Positions 37,017 to 49,507 of a stretch of 64,000 bases of DNA are shown here, one piece after another. Where the stretch lies: assembly GCA_051453625.1 (NCBI GenBank), contig JBOZIK010000001.1, positions 156,358,121 through 156,422,120 on the forward strand, read 5' to 3'. The notes under the pieces are model-generated. The model saw only the letters and a program-made list of their open reading frames with translations, was not told the origin of the DNA and did no database searches. Position numbers and translations under genes: made by a program. The stretch comes from Welwitschia mirabilis. Taxonomy: Eukaryota > Gnetophyta > Gnetopsida > Welwitschiales. How positions within the stretch are numbered: position 1 is the stretch's first letter; every line of letters starts with the position of its first letter.

Positions 37017-37226
37017 TGTTATATTTCTTATTTTATAATCTTTAATTAGTAATCTTAATGACATGATTACTAGAGTTTCCAAATTATGTAATACATTTTG
37101 ATATGAAATTTTAATGAAAATCCTTTTTTCCTTTAATTATAATTTATGTGTAGCCTCACAATTAATAATTTATTATATTTCTCATGCCAAGGATGTATTT
37201 TGAATTGTAGGTACTTCTAAGATGAC
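37017..37226 (+). repeat. LTR fragment of the element C family
   Basis: Homologous to the start of the 3' LTR of element C (59,249-59,463). Both begin TGTTATATTT, share TTAATTAGTAA, AAATTATGTAA, TTTTGATAT and AAATTTTAATG, and reach GTAGGTACTT or its ATAGGTACTT form. No element C internal sequence lies beside it, so it is a solo LTR or a fragment. The far end could not be fixed. A 25-bp tandem pair, CTTACATTTAATTATGACAT, lies nearby at about 37,512-37,564. Confidence 0.65.
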
Positions 37227-37739
37227 TTAATTAATTAATCTTAGTGTTGTTAGTACTAAATGAATATGTTTATGATAAAACATGTTATATACATAAGTAA
37301 ATATTTAAATTAAAAAAAATTTACATAAAGGTGTAAAATAAAGTAAAAGGTCTACAAAAATGGTGTTTGATATCTTTATTTTATTATCTATGTGCATTAT
37401 TTAAATCTTAAAGAAAAAAATAAAATTACTTCATGAAATAAAAGAATAATAAATAGGTAAAAAGTAAGAGTACTATGTTCATCTATGATAGTTTCTTACA
37501 TTCAACTATGGAATTTGCTTACATTTAATTATGACATTTTTCTTACATTTAATTATGACATTTTATTCTTATGATATATGTTTTTGGTATGATAGATCAT
37601 TAAGAGTGTAAACATGTGAATCAAGACATGCACTCTGATCCATAAACCAAAAAGGATAAATGAGTAGGATTTATTTTACTATAACTTTTATCCTTATTGA
37701 TATTTATGAAAGTACTTTATGCATAAAATATTACTTTTT

Positions 37740-38956
37740 TGTTGTATGTTATAGTGCATATTTTTGTAGTCCTTTATATCTTACTAAATTCTGTTAACAA
37801 AAATAGATATATTATAAAATATAACATACTAATATGAATAGGAGTGACCCAAGTGTTATAAACCCATCGAAGGCATGTGACAGTAGAAGGAGAATTGGTT
37901 TTCAGAGAAAATGTTATATCTTAACTTAAGAACAATGCAAGAAAATAAATATGCAATGAAATGCAAATGCAATTAACCTAAATGTACACCTATCAGAGAA
38001 CTGAATCGACATGTTAAGAAGATCAACCTTGTATAACCTAGATCAGCCAGGGAGACTATCACTAATCGAGATCGACTTAGGCTATCAAGTGAGTCAAATA
38101 AATGTAATGCAAAAATGATTCTAAACTACTTCCATTAACCTTAACAAAGGTTGCCCTTAAGACTTATATCATTAATGAGACTATCACCGAATCAAGAACA
38201 ACATAAACCATAAGAGAAATATAACGGAATTAATGCATAAAAGAAATAGAGTTTTGTATTAATCTTTAAACTAGCATCTGGGTTACAAAATAGCCATGCC
38301 TCAATGGAGGATTCATAGCCCTTCACCAAAGAGAAATCTTTCTATAACTCATACGATGGATCTATTGCCATTCAATCTCCTATTATGAGAATGTCTAGTG
38401 CATCGAAGAAGGATAGAAGAGTCGAAGGAAAGATTTATTTATAGCATAAATAAGGCAAAACCATCACACAAAATGCACTAAGAAATATGCTTAAATTCAA
38501 GAAAGAAATGGATGAACATTTCAGGTGTCGTCCTAACTATCGGGGATGACCAAGGGGATGATGGCTCATGTGTTACATTCATCATCCTACATGTCATGGG
38601 GATGACCATGGGGATGACACCCCTTTAGAAAAGATGACTTTAACATTATTGGTTCTAATCCACATTAGCATTCCTATGTGGCTTATACGATGCTATCGTC
38701 CTACCTATCGTGGGCATGATAGTCCTCTTTATCTTTTCATCTAAAGAGAAGCTAGCCTTTTTCATTAGTGATCCTCCTCCAAAGCAATGTACATTAGAAT
38801 GGACCTAAAATGCCTCTGAATATGCCAATAATTACATATTTTAATGATCATTTATCAACTTTTCATAATCCTTAGAATTGAATTTAATCTATACAAATGT
38901 CTTACAAAAATAATTCATAACACCCCATCAAATACATAAAATTTGGCAGTGCATCA
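37740..38956 (-). repeat. Element B 3' LTR
   Basis: About 1.2 kb, homologous throughout to 48,223-49,507. On the plus strand it starts TGTTGTATG and ends GGCAGTGCATCA, so on the element strand it begins TGATGCACTGCC and ends with CA. Next to it in the interior lies the purine-rich AACTAGAGGGCTA (element strand), a likely polypurine tract. Confidence 0.8.
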
Positions 38957-40584
38957 TAGCCCTCTAGTTAGCTTTTATTAGTTCCTCATAAAAACCGAGG
39001 AAATAACTACAATTATGAGTCAAATTTCCTTTAAAAAAATCAAATTAAAAATTATAAAATAGTCTCATAAATATTCTCAAACATATTACATAACAGAATA
39101 ACATGTAATGCATTATGCATATGGAGTAAAAAAAATTGCAAAAATTATGTCTCATAAAAGCTCTTAGTGTAAAAACTATGAAAAATGAGTCCTGCCCTCC
39201 TCTGAGAAAAACTATACGTCCCATATTGGCAAATGAAGTAAAGAAATAGATGAAAAATTAGTATGTCCAAATGAGAAGGTGAAGGATGCTTGTTTTTGAA
39301 TTTTGACATTTGAAAAATTGAGTGCAATGCCAAGTATGAAAATGTTTAGATTTGAAAAATAGATATATAGGAAATATTTTGACAAGTATTTATAGAGTCG
39401 ATAATGAAAATGAGCTAATTAGGATGAGGAGATCCATGCGCAACAAATGTGTCATTACAAAAATAATTAAGAGTAGTGTTTAGAACTCTAAAAGACTAAA
39501 AATGAACATCACAAAGTTTGTAAGGAAACTCATCTAAGTAAGAAATCAATTCTTTATTGAAAATTAAACAAGGAAACCACTAAATGTTAAGGTCTTACAA
39601 TGATAAGAAAATATGGAAATGACTTTGAAATAACTAACTAAACAATGAAGAAAAACAAAAAGAATGAACATAAGAAACATAAAAAAGATAACCTACCTAC
39701 CATAAATTTTAACCTAGTAGACTCCTTTGGAAGAAATCATAATTTACTTCATTTAAAAATGCATGAATAAATGTATAAGCATGTAAAATTATATTCGATA
39801 AGTAGTGATTATGACGATGCTAAAAATCAAATGCTTTAAACAATAAGTGATAGGATCAAATAATTACTTAAAAATGAATTCACCTGCTTACCTATCAAAA
39901 CAAACACCTGAATCCTTGGAAATGAAATGATTATGTGGAAAGACTAAGAGTCTAGGAAATAAGAAATGTCTTTGATGACATCGGAAACACTACTGATACT
40001 ATAGCATTAAATTTTTTATTATTCATAATGAGGGAAATGAAACCATATTGAGACAAGTAAGGACCCATAAAGCATGACCAACTAACCTCTCAGTGGAGTT
40101 TTTATAGTTATCATATTACACTGCCAAAGGCCCCTCTTGGAAAAATTTGCCCTAGTGTACTTGTGATAAGAGCTTATGGTGACCATGTTTTGAGCTATCT
40201 CAAATATAAAACATTATGGTATTATTTTTCTTCTTATTCTTTTTTCTCCTTATTTTATTTTCATAAAATTTCTCATCATCAAATACTTTAAAAAGGAATA
40301 AGATAAAAGACAAAAACAACATCCTTAAACAATATAAGACCTGTTCATCATTGAGGAAAAAAATAAAAAATAAAGAATCTTCCTTTAAAATGAAGTTCAT
40401 AGACATGTAAATGTCTTAAGATTAGATGAATCCAATATTATCACTACAGAATACCAAATTATAAATACTAGTCATGAAAATGTTATAAAGTAAATAGATA
40501 AGTTAAGTTAGAAAGATGATCAAGTAACATCATGATATGTAATAAAGTAATAAGGTAAGATTAGATAAGTTAAGTTAAGTTAGA
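38957..40584 (-). other. Element B 3' interior, noncoding
   Basis: The region between integrase and the 3' LTR. Athila elements sometimes have an env-like ORF here, but I see no such frame. The minus-strand frames at 39,145-39,333 and 40,200-40,406 are short and low in complexity. Confidence 0.5.
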
Positions 40585-42000
40585 AAGATAAAGGTTCTCC
40601 TCATTAAGAGAAACATCCAAAACAATTACTTATACCATTTTCAAGACTTCATTAAAAGAATTTTTATATATTTTTAACTTTTTTCCATTAACTTTCTAAA
40701 TCTTTTTAGTTTCTAAATTAGAAATTTTAATAGGGTTATTAAAATTAATTTATCTTTAAGATAAAGACATAATCATTTAGAGGTCAAATTGTTATGTAAC
40801 AGATATATTCTTGTATTTCATAAAAGAACAAGTTGACTAAGATCAAAATTTTTATCATGTTTGAACTTATCTTAGGCTTTGTAAATTAGTTAACAATATA
40901 TAGCATAAGTACATTTTTCATCTAAGTGATTACATTGGGTTAATCTATGTGTTGCGTTGTGTATTTGTGCAAGTTTTTACATCCAAAATGATGCTATCAT
41001 TTATAACCAAAATAAATATCTTAAACAATACATCACACTAGTTAGTATGAGTGAGAGTAGACCCAAAATGTTATATTTTGTTAAAGTCTATGAAATAAAA
41101 CTTAGGTTTCTTTTCAAATGAAACTACAATCCAAAAATAGATAATAATGCAAGAAATAAAAATACAATGCAAAATGCAAAATGTAATCTAAATTAACATG
41201 CAATGCAAAAGTAACCCTAACTCTACCTACTTTTAGCCTTAATAAAGGCTACCCTTGATGATCTATATTATCCCAGAAATTGTCACTAGATCAAGGGCAA
41301 TCATAAACTATAAGGGTAATCATAAGACCTAAGATGCAAAAATAAAAAGAAAACCAAGTTTTATATTAAAAAAGTAATAATATATGGGTTATAAAATAGC
41401 TGGGTCTTAATGAAGGATACACAACCCTTTACCAAGTGGATGTCTTTATGTAATACTCAAAATGGATATCCTACCCTTTGATCTCCTATCATGAGGATTT
41501 CCAATGCAATGAAGATGCGATGAAGANNNNNNNNNNNNNNNNNNNNNNNNNNNNNNNNNNNNNNNNNNNNNNNNNNNNNNNNNNNNNNNNNNNNNNNNNN
41601 NNNNNNNNNNNNNNNNNNNNNNNNNNAATGTTAGGAAAGAAGTCCTCCTCATTGAGGGGAACCTCTAAGGCTAGCACTTCTATCATGTTTATATCAGAAG
41701 GTTATTTCTATATTTTCAACCTTTAATCATTAACTTTTTGAATTTTTTTAGTGATTAAGTCATAAATCTCAAGAAAACCATTAGAATGTACTTTCTCAAT
41801 AAGGTAAAGATCTAATCATTTTGAGGTTAACTTGTTATGTAAAAGATGTATCTTAGTGTTATATAACAAGACTAGTTGACTAGGTTGAAGTTCTTATGAA
41901 TCAACTTTTTATCATGCTTTTACTTATTTTGGACTTTGTGAATAAGTTGATGATGAATAGCTTGAGTTCATTTTTTATTTAAATGATCTAATTAAGCCAA
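40585..42000 (-). repeat. Third LTR copy between duplicated interior segments
   Basis: The segment 40,585-40,950 is homologous to 41,636-41,998 (both contain a CTCCTCATT block and later GTTGACTA and TTATCATG). Between them, about 40,953-41,526 matches the first half of the element B LTR, including TGTGTTGCG at its start, GCAATGCAAA-rich blocks, CTAGATCAAGGGCAA, and the CCTATCATGAGGA block. The LTR copy runs into a 100-N gap (41,527-41,626). The arrangement suggests a second related copy or an unequal exchange. Confidence 0.65.
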
Positions 42001-42089
42001 ATTAGTTTTGAGATTCTCTTCTAAATTCACAAGATTAAGTTAATGTGTAGAACAATAAGAATTATAACAAACATTAATAAGTAAAACAT

Positions 42090-42900
42090 AGGCTTTACCG
42101 TATACAAGTTTGTAGGGTGACAAACTAAGTGAACTATGCCAAGTGGTACAGTAAGCCCAAAGAACATCATTTCATTTAAAATCCCATGACTTATTTTTAG
42201 TAGAAATAAGTTTTTAAAGCATTTTTTTTGATTTTTCTATTAGCATTTTTAGCTTGTCCATTAGTTTGAGGATGGTAAGCATAAGCTACTCGATATTCTA
42301 TACTAATGGATAAAGGAAGTTTTCTAAAAATATGGTTGATGAAATGAGTTTTCTAATAACTAGTGATTATTTGAGAAAAATTAAAATGTTAAAAAACATA
42401 AGTTCTAATAAAGTTACCAATGGTTCAAGCATTATTTAAAAAAGTAGGAACTGCTTTAACCCATTTAGTCACATAGTCAATAGTCACTAAAATGTAATTT
42501 TTAACTTTAGAAGGTGGTTTAATGGATTTATAAAATTAATTCCTCAATAGTTAAAAGGTTCATACTCAATAATAGGTTTGAGGGAAATTTCCTGTGATTG
42601 TAAAAAACTACCAAAATATTGACATGTATCACACCTTCTAGCATAATCAAAAGAGTCCTAAAAAAGACTAGGCCAATAAAATCTAGAGTGAAGAATTTTT
42701 ATGACTATTTTATGACCACTAAAATGTTAACCATAAATAGTACTATGATAAAGATGAAGGAAATTATATTTTTCCCTTTCTGGTATACATTTTCTTATAA
42801 TTTAATCCTTACACCTACGATAAAGATGGGGTGCTATCCACTTATAGTCACCTATCTTATGGAGAAAATATTTTCTTTAATTATAACTCTAAATTTGTAG
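42090..42900 (-). pseudogene. Element B integrase relic
   Basis: On the minus strand, DYARRCDTCQYFG (about 42,655-42,617) is the end of the HHCC zinc-binding region. GINFINPL (about 42,530) corresponds to WGIDFMGPF at the start of the catalytic core. NDVLWAYCTTWHS (about 42,172-42,138) corresponds to DDALWAYRTA.KT near the core's end. Stops are frequent in between. Confidence 0.75.
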
Positions 42901-43036
42901 TGTTTTTAATATAATAAGGTAATTGATAATATTCATGTGCCATGGAGGGGGATGAGTAGAAGATACAACAAATAATTGTTCATCTAGAACAGAATCACTG
43001 ATAGGAAAATTACCAAAAAAAGAATAAAGGCATGAT

Positions 43037-43703
43037 AAGTGATCTGCCATGCTATTATATTTTTCTACCTTATCTATGATNNNNNNNNNNNNNNNNNNNN
43101 NNNNNNNNNNNNNNNNNNNNNNNNNNNNNNNNNNNNNNNNNNNNNNNNNNNNNNNNNNNNNNNNNNNNNNNNNNNNNNNNNNNNNNNNNNNNNNNNNNNN
43201 NNNNNNNNNNNNNNNNNNNNNNNNNNNNNNNNNNNNNNNNNNNNNNNNNNNNNNNNNNNNNNNNNNNNNNNNNNNNNNNNNNNNNNNNNNNNNNNNNNNN
43301 NNNNNNNNNNNNNNNNNNNNNNNNNNNNNNNNNNNNNNNNNNNNNNNNNNNNNNNNNNNNNNNNNNNNNNNNNNNNNNNNNNNNNNNNNNNNNNNNNNNN
43401 NNNNNNNNNNNNNNNNNNNNNNNNNNNNNNNNNNNNNNNNNNNNNNNNNNNNNNNNNNNNNNNNNNNNNNNNNNNNNNNNNNNNNNNNNNNNNNNNNNNN
43501 NNNNNNNNNNNNNNNNNNNNNNNNNNNNNNNNNNNNNNNNNNNNNNNNNNNNNNNNNNNNNNNNNNNNNNNNNNNNNNNNNNNNNNNNNNNNNNNNNNNN
43601 NNNNNNNNNNNNNNNNNNNNNNNNNNNNNNNNNNNNNNNNNNNNNNNNNNNNNNNNTAAGTGTTCTACTACATTGTTGTATTTTTCTACCTTATCTATGA
43701 TGG
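43037..43703. other. 576-N gap with near-identical flanks
   Basis: TAAGTGATCTGCCATGC...TTTTTCTACCTTATCTATGAT before the gap recurs as TAAGTGTTCTACTACATTG...TTTTTCTACCTTATCTATGAT after it. N fills 43,081-43,656. This may be an unmerged contig overlap or a true tandem duplication inside the RNase H-integrase region of element B. Confidence 0.7.
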
Positions 43704-44130
43704 TGAGATTAAATTCTTACATTAAGAGGATTCTTCTAATCAACCTAGCACTAAAATATTTCTTAGTCATCAGGTATTTAATCAGTGCATGTTCTACATA
43801 AAAATCTATGTAAAAACGTAAAAGATAATGTTAAATAGTATTAAGACTAAAGAGTATGGCTAACATCTCTCTCTTGGTAGTTGAGTAATTTTCTTGAGCT
43901 TTAGATAAAGTTTAAGTATGGTAATATATGACTTTAAAGTCATTTTCATATTTTTGTCTAAGCACCCAACCTATAGCAAAATTACTAGCTTCACACATTA
44001 ACTCAAAATGTTTTTCCCAATTAGGTCCCATTACAATAGGAGCATAAGAAAGTTTATGTTTGAGTTTATCGAAAGCAAGCTGGTAAAATGTATTCCAATC
44101 AAATTTAGCTTCTTTTTCTAGTAATGAGTA
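43657..44130 (-). pseudogene. Element B RNase H relic
   Basis: Minus-strand translation: FELMCEASNFAIGWVLRQ (FEIMCDASDYAVGAVLGQ), KAQENYSTTKREMLAILFSL (.AQ.NY.TTEKELLA.VFAL) and LIRRILLM-EFNLTIIDK. This is a full gypsy RNase H order. The first catalytic Asp (CDAS) is Glu, and the family Glu of TTEKE is Lys in TTKRE. A few TAA stops fall in the frame. Confidence 0.8.
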
Positions 44131-44157
44131 TAGGTATTTATAGATTTTAGCATAATC

Positions 44158-44985
44158 TTATATGAAACAGTGATAAAAATCACAATGTCTAAGAAAAGAT
44201 CTGAGTTGCTTAACATTGGTTAGAGGAGTTAAGGTTTGAATGATACCAACCTTCTCAGGGTCCATCTTATTTCCTCTTTTAGAAATGTGATGACCTAGAA
44301 TAATTACACTTTCAACTAAGAATAAGCTCTTTTCCCAACTTAAATAAAGACAACACTCTATGTATCTATCAAAGACTTTTTCTAATATTTCTAGGGTTTG
44401 ATTAAAGGTTTTTCCAAGTACTGAAAAGTCATCCATAAAGATTTCTATTGAATCATCTATCATGTCTAAAAAACGCCCATCATAGCATGTTAAAAATTTC
44501 CATGAGTATTAAATAATCTAAAAGGGATTCATCTAAAAGAAAACATCCTAAAGTTAAAGTAAAAGTTGTTTTAGCTTGGTCTTCGCTAGCTATGCAAACC
44601 TAGTTATAACCACTATATCAATCTAAAAAGCAAGAAAAAGTACGTCCCTAAATTCTATCACGATTTGGTCAAGGAATGGAAGAGGACAATGATCTTTCTT
44701 TGTGACTTTATTTAGTTTTTTAAAATCTATGCATACTGTCTATTTCCCGCCATTTTTTGGTATTACAGTTAAGGGAATAATCCATTCACTATTTGATATA
44801 GTGTAAATAATTCTAGCATCCATTAGTTTAATAATTTTATCCTTAATGACTTGTTTAGATGATGTGTTTAATCTTGTTTGTGGTTACCTAATTAATTTTG
44901 CATTTTCCTCAAGAGACATTTTATGATGAATAATAAAAAGAGGAATAACAAATAAGTCTTTATGAAACTAAGTATATGTATGAAT
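44158..44985 (-). pseudogene. Element B reverse transcriptase relic
   Basis: The N-terminal part reads KDKIIKLMDARIIYTISNSE, then WIIPLTVIPKNGGK and CIDFKKLNKVTKKDHCPLPF, matching Athila RT (GIIYPISDS.WVSPVQVVPKKGG, CIDYRKLN.ATRKDHFPLPF). The last 101 codons are open (44,463-44,158) and contain IEIFMDDFSV, with the catalytic FMDD preserved, then WEKSLFLVESVIILGHHISK and LRSFLRHCDFYHCFI. The middle fingers/palm block has stops and a frame break. Confidence 0.85.
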
Positions 44986-45393
44986 TTTAGAAGTCAAAAG
45001 GGAGATAAATGTTGCCTCTTATTCAGGGAAGATATTTTCATTGATTATAAGAGGTTTATTCTGATCATTATATAGAGAGAAAAATATACTTTAGTCCACT
45101 AGGAAGAATTTTTAGATTAATATTTTCAGTTTTTGACTCATGTAGTGGATGATCTCCCTCAAACTATGAATTATCATTCATTGTTAACAGTTAGACTTCC
45201 TTACAGATTAAGGGTTCTATTTCTTCTTTATTATGACCTAAAAAGTGATTTTCTAAATGCTTAAAGTTGGATGTATTAAATGATTCTAAGTTTTTAATCT
45301 CAAGTGGATTACCATAAAATTACGTTTGTGTAACATTAGCCATATTTATTTAAGAGGATGATGTTAAAGAAATAAAGTTATTTTAATTTAACT

Positions 45394-45853
45394 TTATACA
45401 TTCCATTTATCACCTAGGTATTTCTCAGTTGCATTAAAAACTTTAATTGAAAACTTTTTATTCCCTAGATGACACTCCATCATCCTAGTTCTTATATTGA
45501 TGATGTAATAGGCTGTTTCATAGAAGGCTCTTTCTAGAAGTAATGGATAATTTTTGTTATGTTTAACTTCTATTACAACCACATCTATTAGGTAGAATGC
45601 CTATTTAATTTAATTTACTAAACCTTTGATAACCTTCTAAGGGTTTTTTATCTAATGTATCTACTAATTCTAAGAGAATCCGAGTAGGCTCTATTATACC
45701 TTCTAAACCAAGTTTTTTAAAAATGTGTAATGTTATGATTTTAACACTTGCTCTAATATTAATTAAAGCTTTTTTTATTCTTTTGTTTCCCTTTAATGTA
45801 ACACCCATTGTTGCTGCCCTTGGATCTTCAAATTTTGGAGATTTTAATAACAC
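45394..45853 (-). pseudogene. Element B protease relic
   Basis: Two minus-strand frames (45,853-45,605 and 45,582-45,394) cover the Athila protease. The first has FEDPRAATMGVTL, then KKALINIRASVKIITLHIFK and KLGLEGIIEPTRILLELVD, matching .DPG.FTIPC.I, .ALCDLGASIN.MP..IFKKLGL and .PTRMSLQLAD. The catalytic DLGAS is NIRAS. The second has NYPLLLERAFYETAYYIINI, matching .PLILGRPFLAT...IDV. A frame break separates them. Confidence 0.8.
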
Positions 45854-46599
45854 TAAGTTTGTGATGGATTGAGATAAAAGACTTTGCTAGGAATAACTCT
45901 CTTTTGTTTTTTTCTTATTAATTTTTTTTATAGATTATAATACTTTGGATTTTCTTGCAAAATTTTCCATAATGATAAGTTTATACTCACATTTTGCATT
46001 AAGGTATTGAGATGTTCATCCAAAGTTGAATTAGTGTTTAACCTATTAAGCTAACAAGTAGCTAGTTTCTTTTCTATGTATTATGAAGAATTTTTCTTTT
46101 TACTTTTGTCAAGAGAAGGAAAGTTATAATTTTCTAGTATTTTGATATCCTCTTCTTTCTTCTCATTCCTAATGTTTTTTAGGAGGTTGATGCTTCACAA
46201 GGAGGAGGTTTTGCTTCATGTCCACTTTGTGTTACAAATTTACAGTCTTTTCTCATTCCATTGGGGTTTGGTAAAGGTTATATTGCTAATGATCCTTATG
46301 ATATTTGGTTTGTCAACATGGTTTGTTGAAGGACATTTACTAGGTTTTCAATGTTGGTATTTGTCTTTTCTTATAATTTTGTAAGTTTATGTATAGAGTT
46401 TTTAAGTGAGTTATCTCGATGTTAAAAATTTAATGAACTTGGTTAAAAGTTTGAATTTTTAAAAGGTTGAAATTTATTTTGAAAATTTTTGAATTTGTTA
46501 TTAAAGGTTTCAAAAGTAAATTATGAATTCATCTTAGGTTGTGACTAGTTTTGGTTTTGGTTTCTAAAGTTTGAAAATTTTTGGTTGGAAGAATAAACT

Positions 46600-47783
46600 T
46601 CTTCATGTATTTTTCCTTTTATGTTGGCAATAGTAGATAATCCTTGGTTATGTAATAGTTGTCCTTCTATAAGTCACATGTCGGTACAACACTCTTTTCA
46701 GTTGCTGATTTTACATTTAGAATCATTTTAGTATATCTCTTCAATGTTGTTGTAAAATCTCTAATCAAATTTGTAGGGTTGTCTTCTATTTTGATTACCT
46801 CATTTTCTTGTTTAACTTTGTTTAAACCTTTAATGATTTATCCTATAGTGTAGTTATCTCTTGATATTAGTCAAGTTTGAATTAGCTCCACAAGTTTTTC
46901 TGATGTTTTCTAGGAATTTTCTAATGTGAGATTTATTAGGTTTCCACCATAAGAGAAATCTATGAGTTATTTTATTTGGATTTTAAGTCCATTGTAAAAG
47001 TAATCTATTAGCTCTTCTTATTTGAAAGTGTCTATTGGATTAGAGTGAATTGCCATAAAAAAGCGTTCGTAAGTAGAAGCATAATCCTTATTTGGTTATT
47101 GTTGGAAATTCTTCACTTCTTTTTTTTTTTCATAATCATTGCTTTACTTATAAATATTTTAATGAATACTTTTTGAACTTGATTTCAAATTTTATACTCT
47201 TTTTGGATATAGTTTTCAACCAACATTTTGCCTTTCTTTTCAACATAATGGGAAAAATGATCATACAGGTATGATCACTGATCCTTTTCTGTTTCCAGAG
47301 GTAAGAACTAACTGTTCAATATCTATAATGTATTGGAGGGGATCCTTATCATGTTCACCAGTAAAGATGGGATAAGCATTTAAGTTTTTTAATTCAACAT
47401 CATCTCTTAGAAGTAAATCAAAAGGAGTTTAAATTTCTGTTTCTATTAGCTATTAGTTCCTTAAGGGTAAGGCTTAAATTAGGACCAGGAGTTGAAGACC
47501 TTATGACTTGCTTTTATTTTTGTGCAACATTCGACATCGTAAAGTTATCTTCTTCTAAGGAACTTTCTAAAAAATTTTCTTTTATGGAATTAGATTAAAA
47601 AAAAATTAACTTAGAAGAGATATTATATACAACTAGAGATTCTGTACTCGATTCGATTTTGAAGTCAATTAGTTCTTCTTTGATGGTTTCCTCGATCAAC
47701 AACCTTTCTCTCTGATATTTTTTTTCTAGGATTGAGCATGTCATAGCACCATTCAAACAAAAAACAATAAAAAATGAAATCAA
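46600..47783 (-). pseudogene. Element B gag relic
   Basis: Capsid protein region on the minus strand: RKAKCWLKTISKKSIKFEIKF (KAK.WL.TL...SI..W.E...KFL), TYERFFMAI (AWERFK.LL), then LIDYFYNGLKIQIKXLIDF and YGGNLINLTLENS (FYNGL...TK..IDASAGG.L..KTPEEA). The order and spacing match Athila-type gag. Short plus-strand open frames here, such as 46,142-46,384, are antisense shadows. Confidence 0.75.
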
Positions 47784-48200
47784 AGTAACTAATAGTCATC
47801 TTTTTGGCCATAGGGATGACACAGAAAATCACAAAAATAAAAAAGCAAAAATAGAAAACAAAAAATTAACAGAAAGTAGAAAATAGACACAAAGGTTATC
47901 ATCCACTTTATCATGGGAATGATAGAGGAGACAACGATTATTTTTCTACTACTAAAGATATTTAAAAGAAAAAATTTATAAATGTAAAATAAACTAATAA
48001 AATTGTGTCATCATTCTCAATGTCATAGAAATGACAGAGAGGACGGCAAATTGTTATTATAGACTGAGAAGAAACCAAAAACCATGAATTGAAAATTTAT
48101 AATTTCTAAATCAAAATACAATGTTGCTATAGATAAATATCCAAACTAAAATTTGATTTACTCATCTGAGTGACGATAATCCTTGTGCTTCTCAGTAGCC

Positions 48201-48219
48201 TTCCCTAGCAATGGTGCCA
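48201..48219 (-). other. Element B primer-binding site (tRNA-Asp type)
   Basis: On the minus strand TGGCACCATTGCTAGGGAA lies 3 bp inside the 5' LTR. The Athila-type site is TGGCGCCGTTGCCGGGGA; all four differences are G-to-A or C-to-T. Confidence 0.85.
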
Positions 48220-48222
48220 AGA

Positions 48223-49507
48223 TGTTGTAGTACATGTGTTTGCAATCCTTTATATCTTACTAAATCCTATTAATTAAAATAAATATATTGTAAAATATGA
48301 TACATTAGTATGAATGGGAGTGACTTAAATATTATGAATCTATCAAAGACATGTAAGAAGAGAAGGAGAATTGATTTTTCTCCATCAAAGACATGTAAGA
48401 AAAGAAGGAGAATTGATTCTTAGAGAAAATGCTATATCCTAACTTAATAACAATGTAAGCAAATAAATATGCAATGAAATGCAAATGCATTTAACTTAAA
48501 TGTACATCTATTCGAGTACCAAATTGATTTGTTAAGAAGATTGACCCTCTATAACCTAGATCAGCCAAGAATATTGTCACTAGCCAAGGCCAACATAGGC
48601 TATTAAGTGAGTCAAATAAATGTAATACAAAATTGATTCTAAACTACTTTTATCAACCTTAACAAAGGTTTCCCTTAAGATCTATATCGTTAATGACACT
48701 GTCACCAAACTAAGAACAACATAAATTATAAGAAAAATATAATGTAATTAATGCATAAAAGAAACAAAGTTTTGTACTAAGATGCAAACTAGCATTTGGG
48801 TTATAAAAAAGTGTGCTTCAATAGAGGATGCATAGCCCTTCACCAATGAGATGTCTTTCTACAACTCATGAGATGGATCTCCCGCCCTTCGATCTCCTAT
48901 CATGAAAATATCTAGTGCATCAAATATGGATAGGAGAGTCAAAGCAGGGTTTTATTTATAGGGTTAAAAAAGGCAAAACTATCATAAAAAACATGCTAAG
49001 AAACATGCTTAAATCCAAGAAAGGAATGGATAAAAGCATGAAAGTCAACTAGTCATTTGAGGTATCGTCTTAACTATTGTGGGGATGACCAAGGGGATGA
49101 TGGTTCATGCATTACATTCATCATTCTACATGTCATAGAGATGACCATGGGGATGATACCTCTTTAGAAAAGATGAGTTTAGCAGTACCAGTTTCAATCC
49201 ATGTTAGCATTCCCATGTGGGTTGTACAGTGTTGTTGTCCTTCCTGTCATGGGGACGATAGAGGATATGACAGTTCTCTTTATCTTTTCATCTAAACAGA
49301 AGCTATCCTTTTGCATCAATGACCCTTCTCCAAAGCAATGTGCATCAAAATGTGCCTAAAATTCCTTCTAATATGCCAAGAATTACATATTTTATAGATC
49401 ATCTATTAACTCTCCATAATCTTCATAATTGTATTTAAACTTGTACAAATGTCCTATAAAATAGCTCATAACACTTCATTAAATACATACAATTTGGTAG
49501 TGCATTA
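48223..49507 (-). repeat. Element B 5' LTR
   Basis: About 1.29 kb; it pairs with 37,740-38,956. It is longer partly because of a 42-bp tandem duplication at 48,342-48,418 (ATCAAAGACATGTAAGAA repeated). Both LTRs share a GGGGATGACCA(A/T)GGGGATGA motif cluster. Differences between the LTRs are mostly transitions. Confidence 0.8.

Larger units (their letters stand above)
37740..49507 (-). mobile_element. Element B: Athila-like gypsy retrotransposon with both LTRs
   Basis: Read on the minus strand: 5' LTR (49,507-48,223), PBS of tRNA-Asp type (48,219-48,201), gag (about 47.8-46.6 kb), protease (45.85-45.39), RT (44.99-44.16), RNase H (44.13-43.66), a gap, integrase (42.9-42.1), a 3' region, and the 3' LTR (38,956-37,740). 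The domain order and motifs are those of the Athila/Tat branch. The interior also contains a third LTR copy and a repeated 3' segment, so it is a composite of at least two related copies. All ORFs are interrupted. No convincing target-site duplication was seen. Confidence 0.8.

Noticed and set aside
46142-46384. 80-codon plus-strand frame, hydrophobic
   Set aside because: Antisense to the gag-protease linker of element B.
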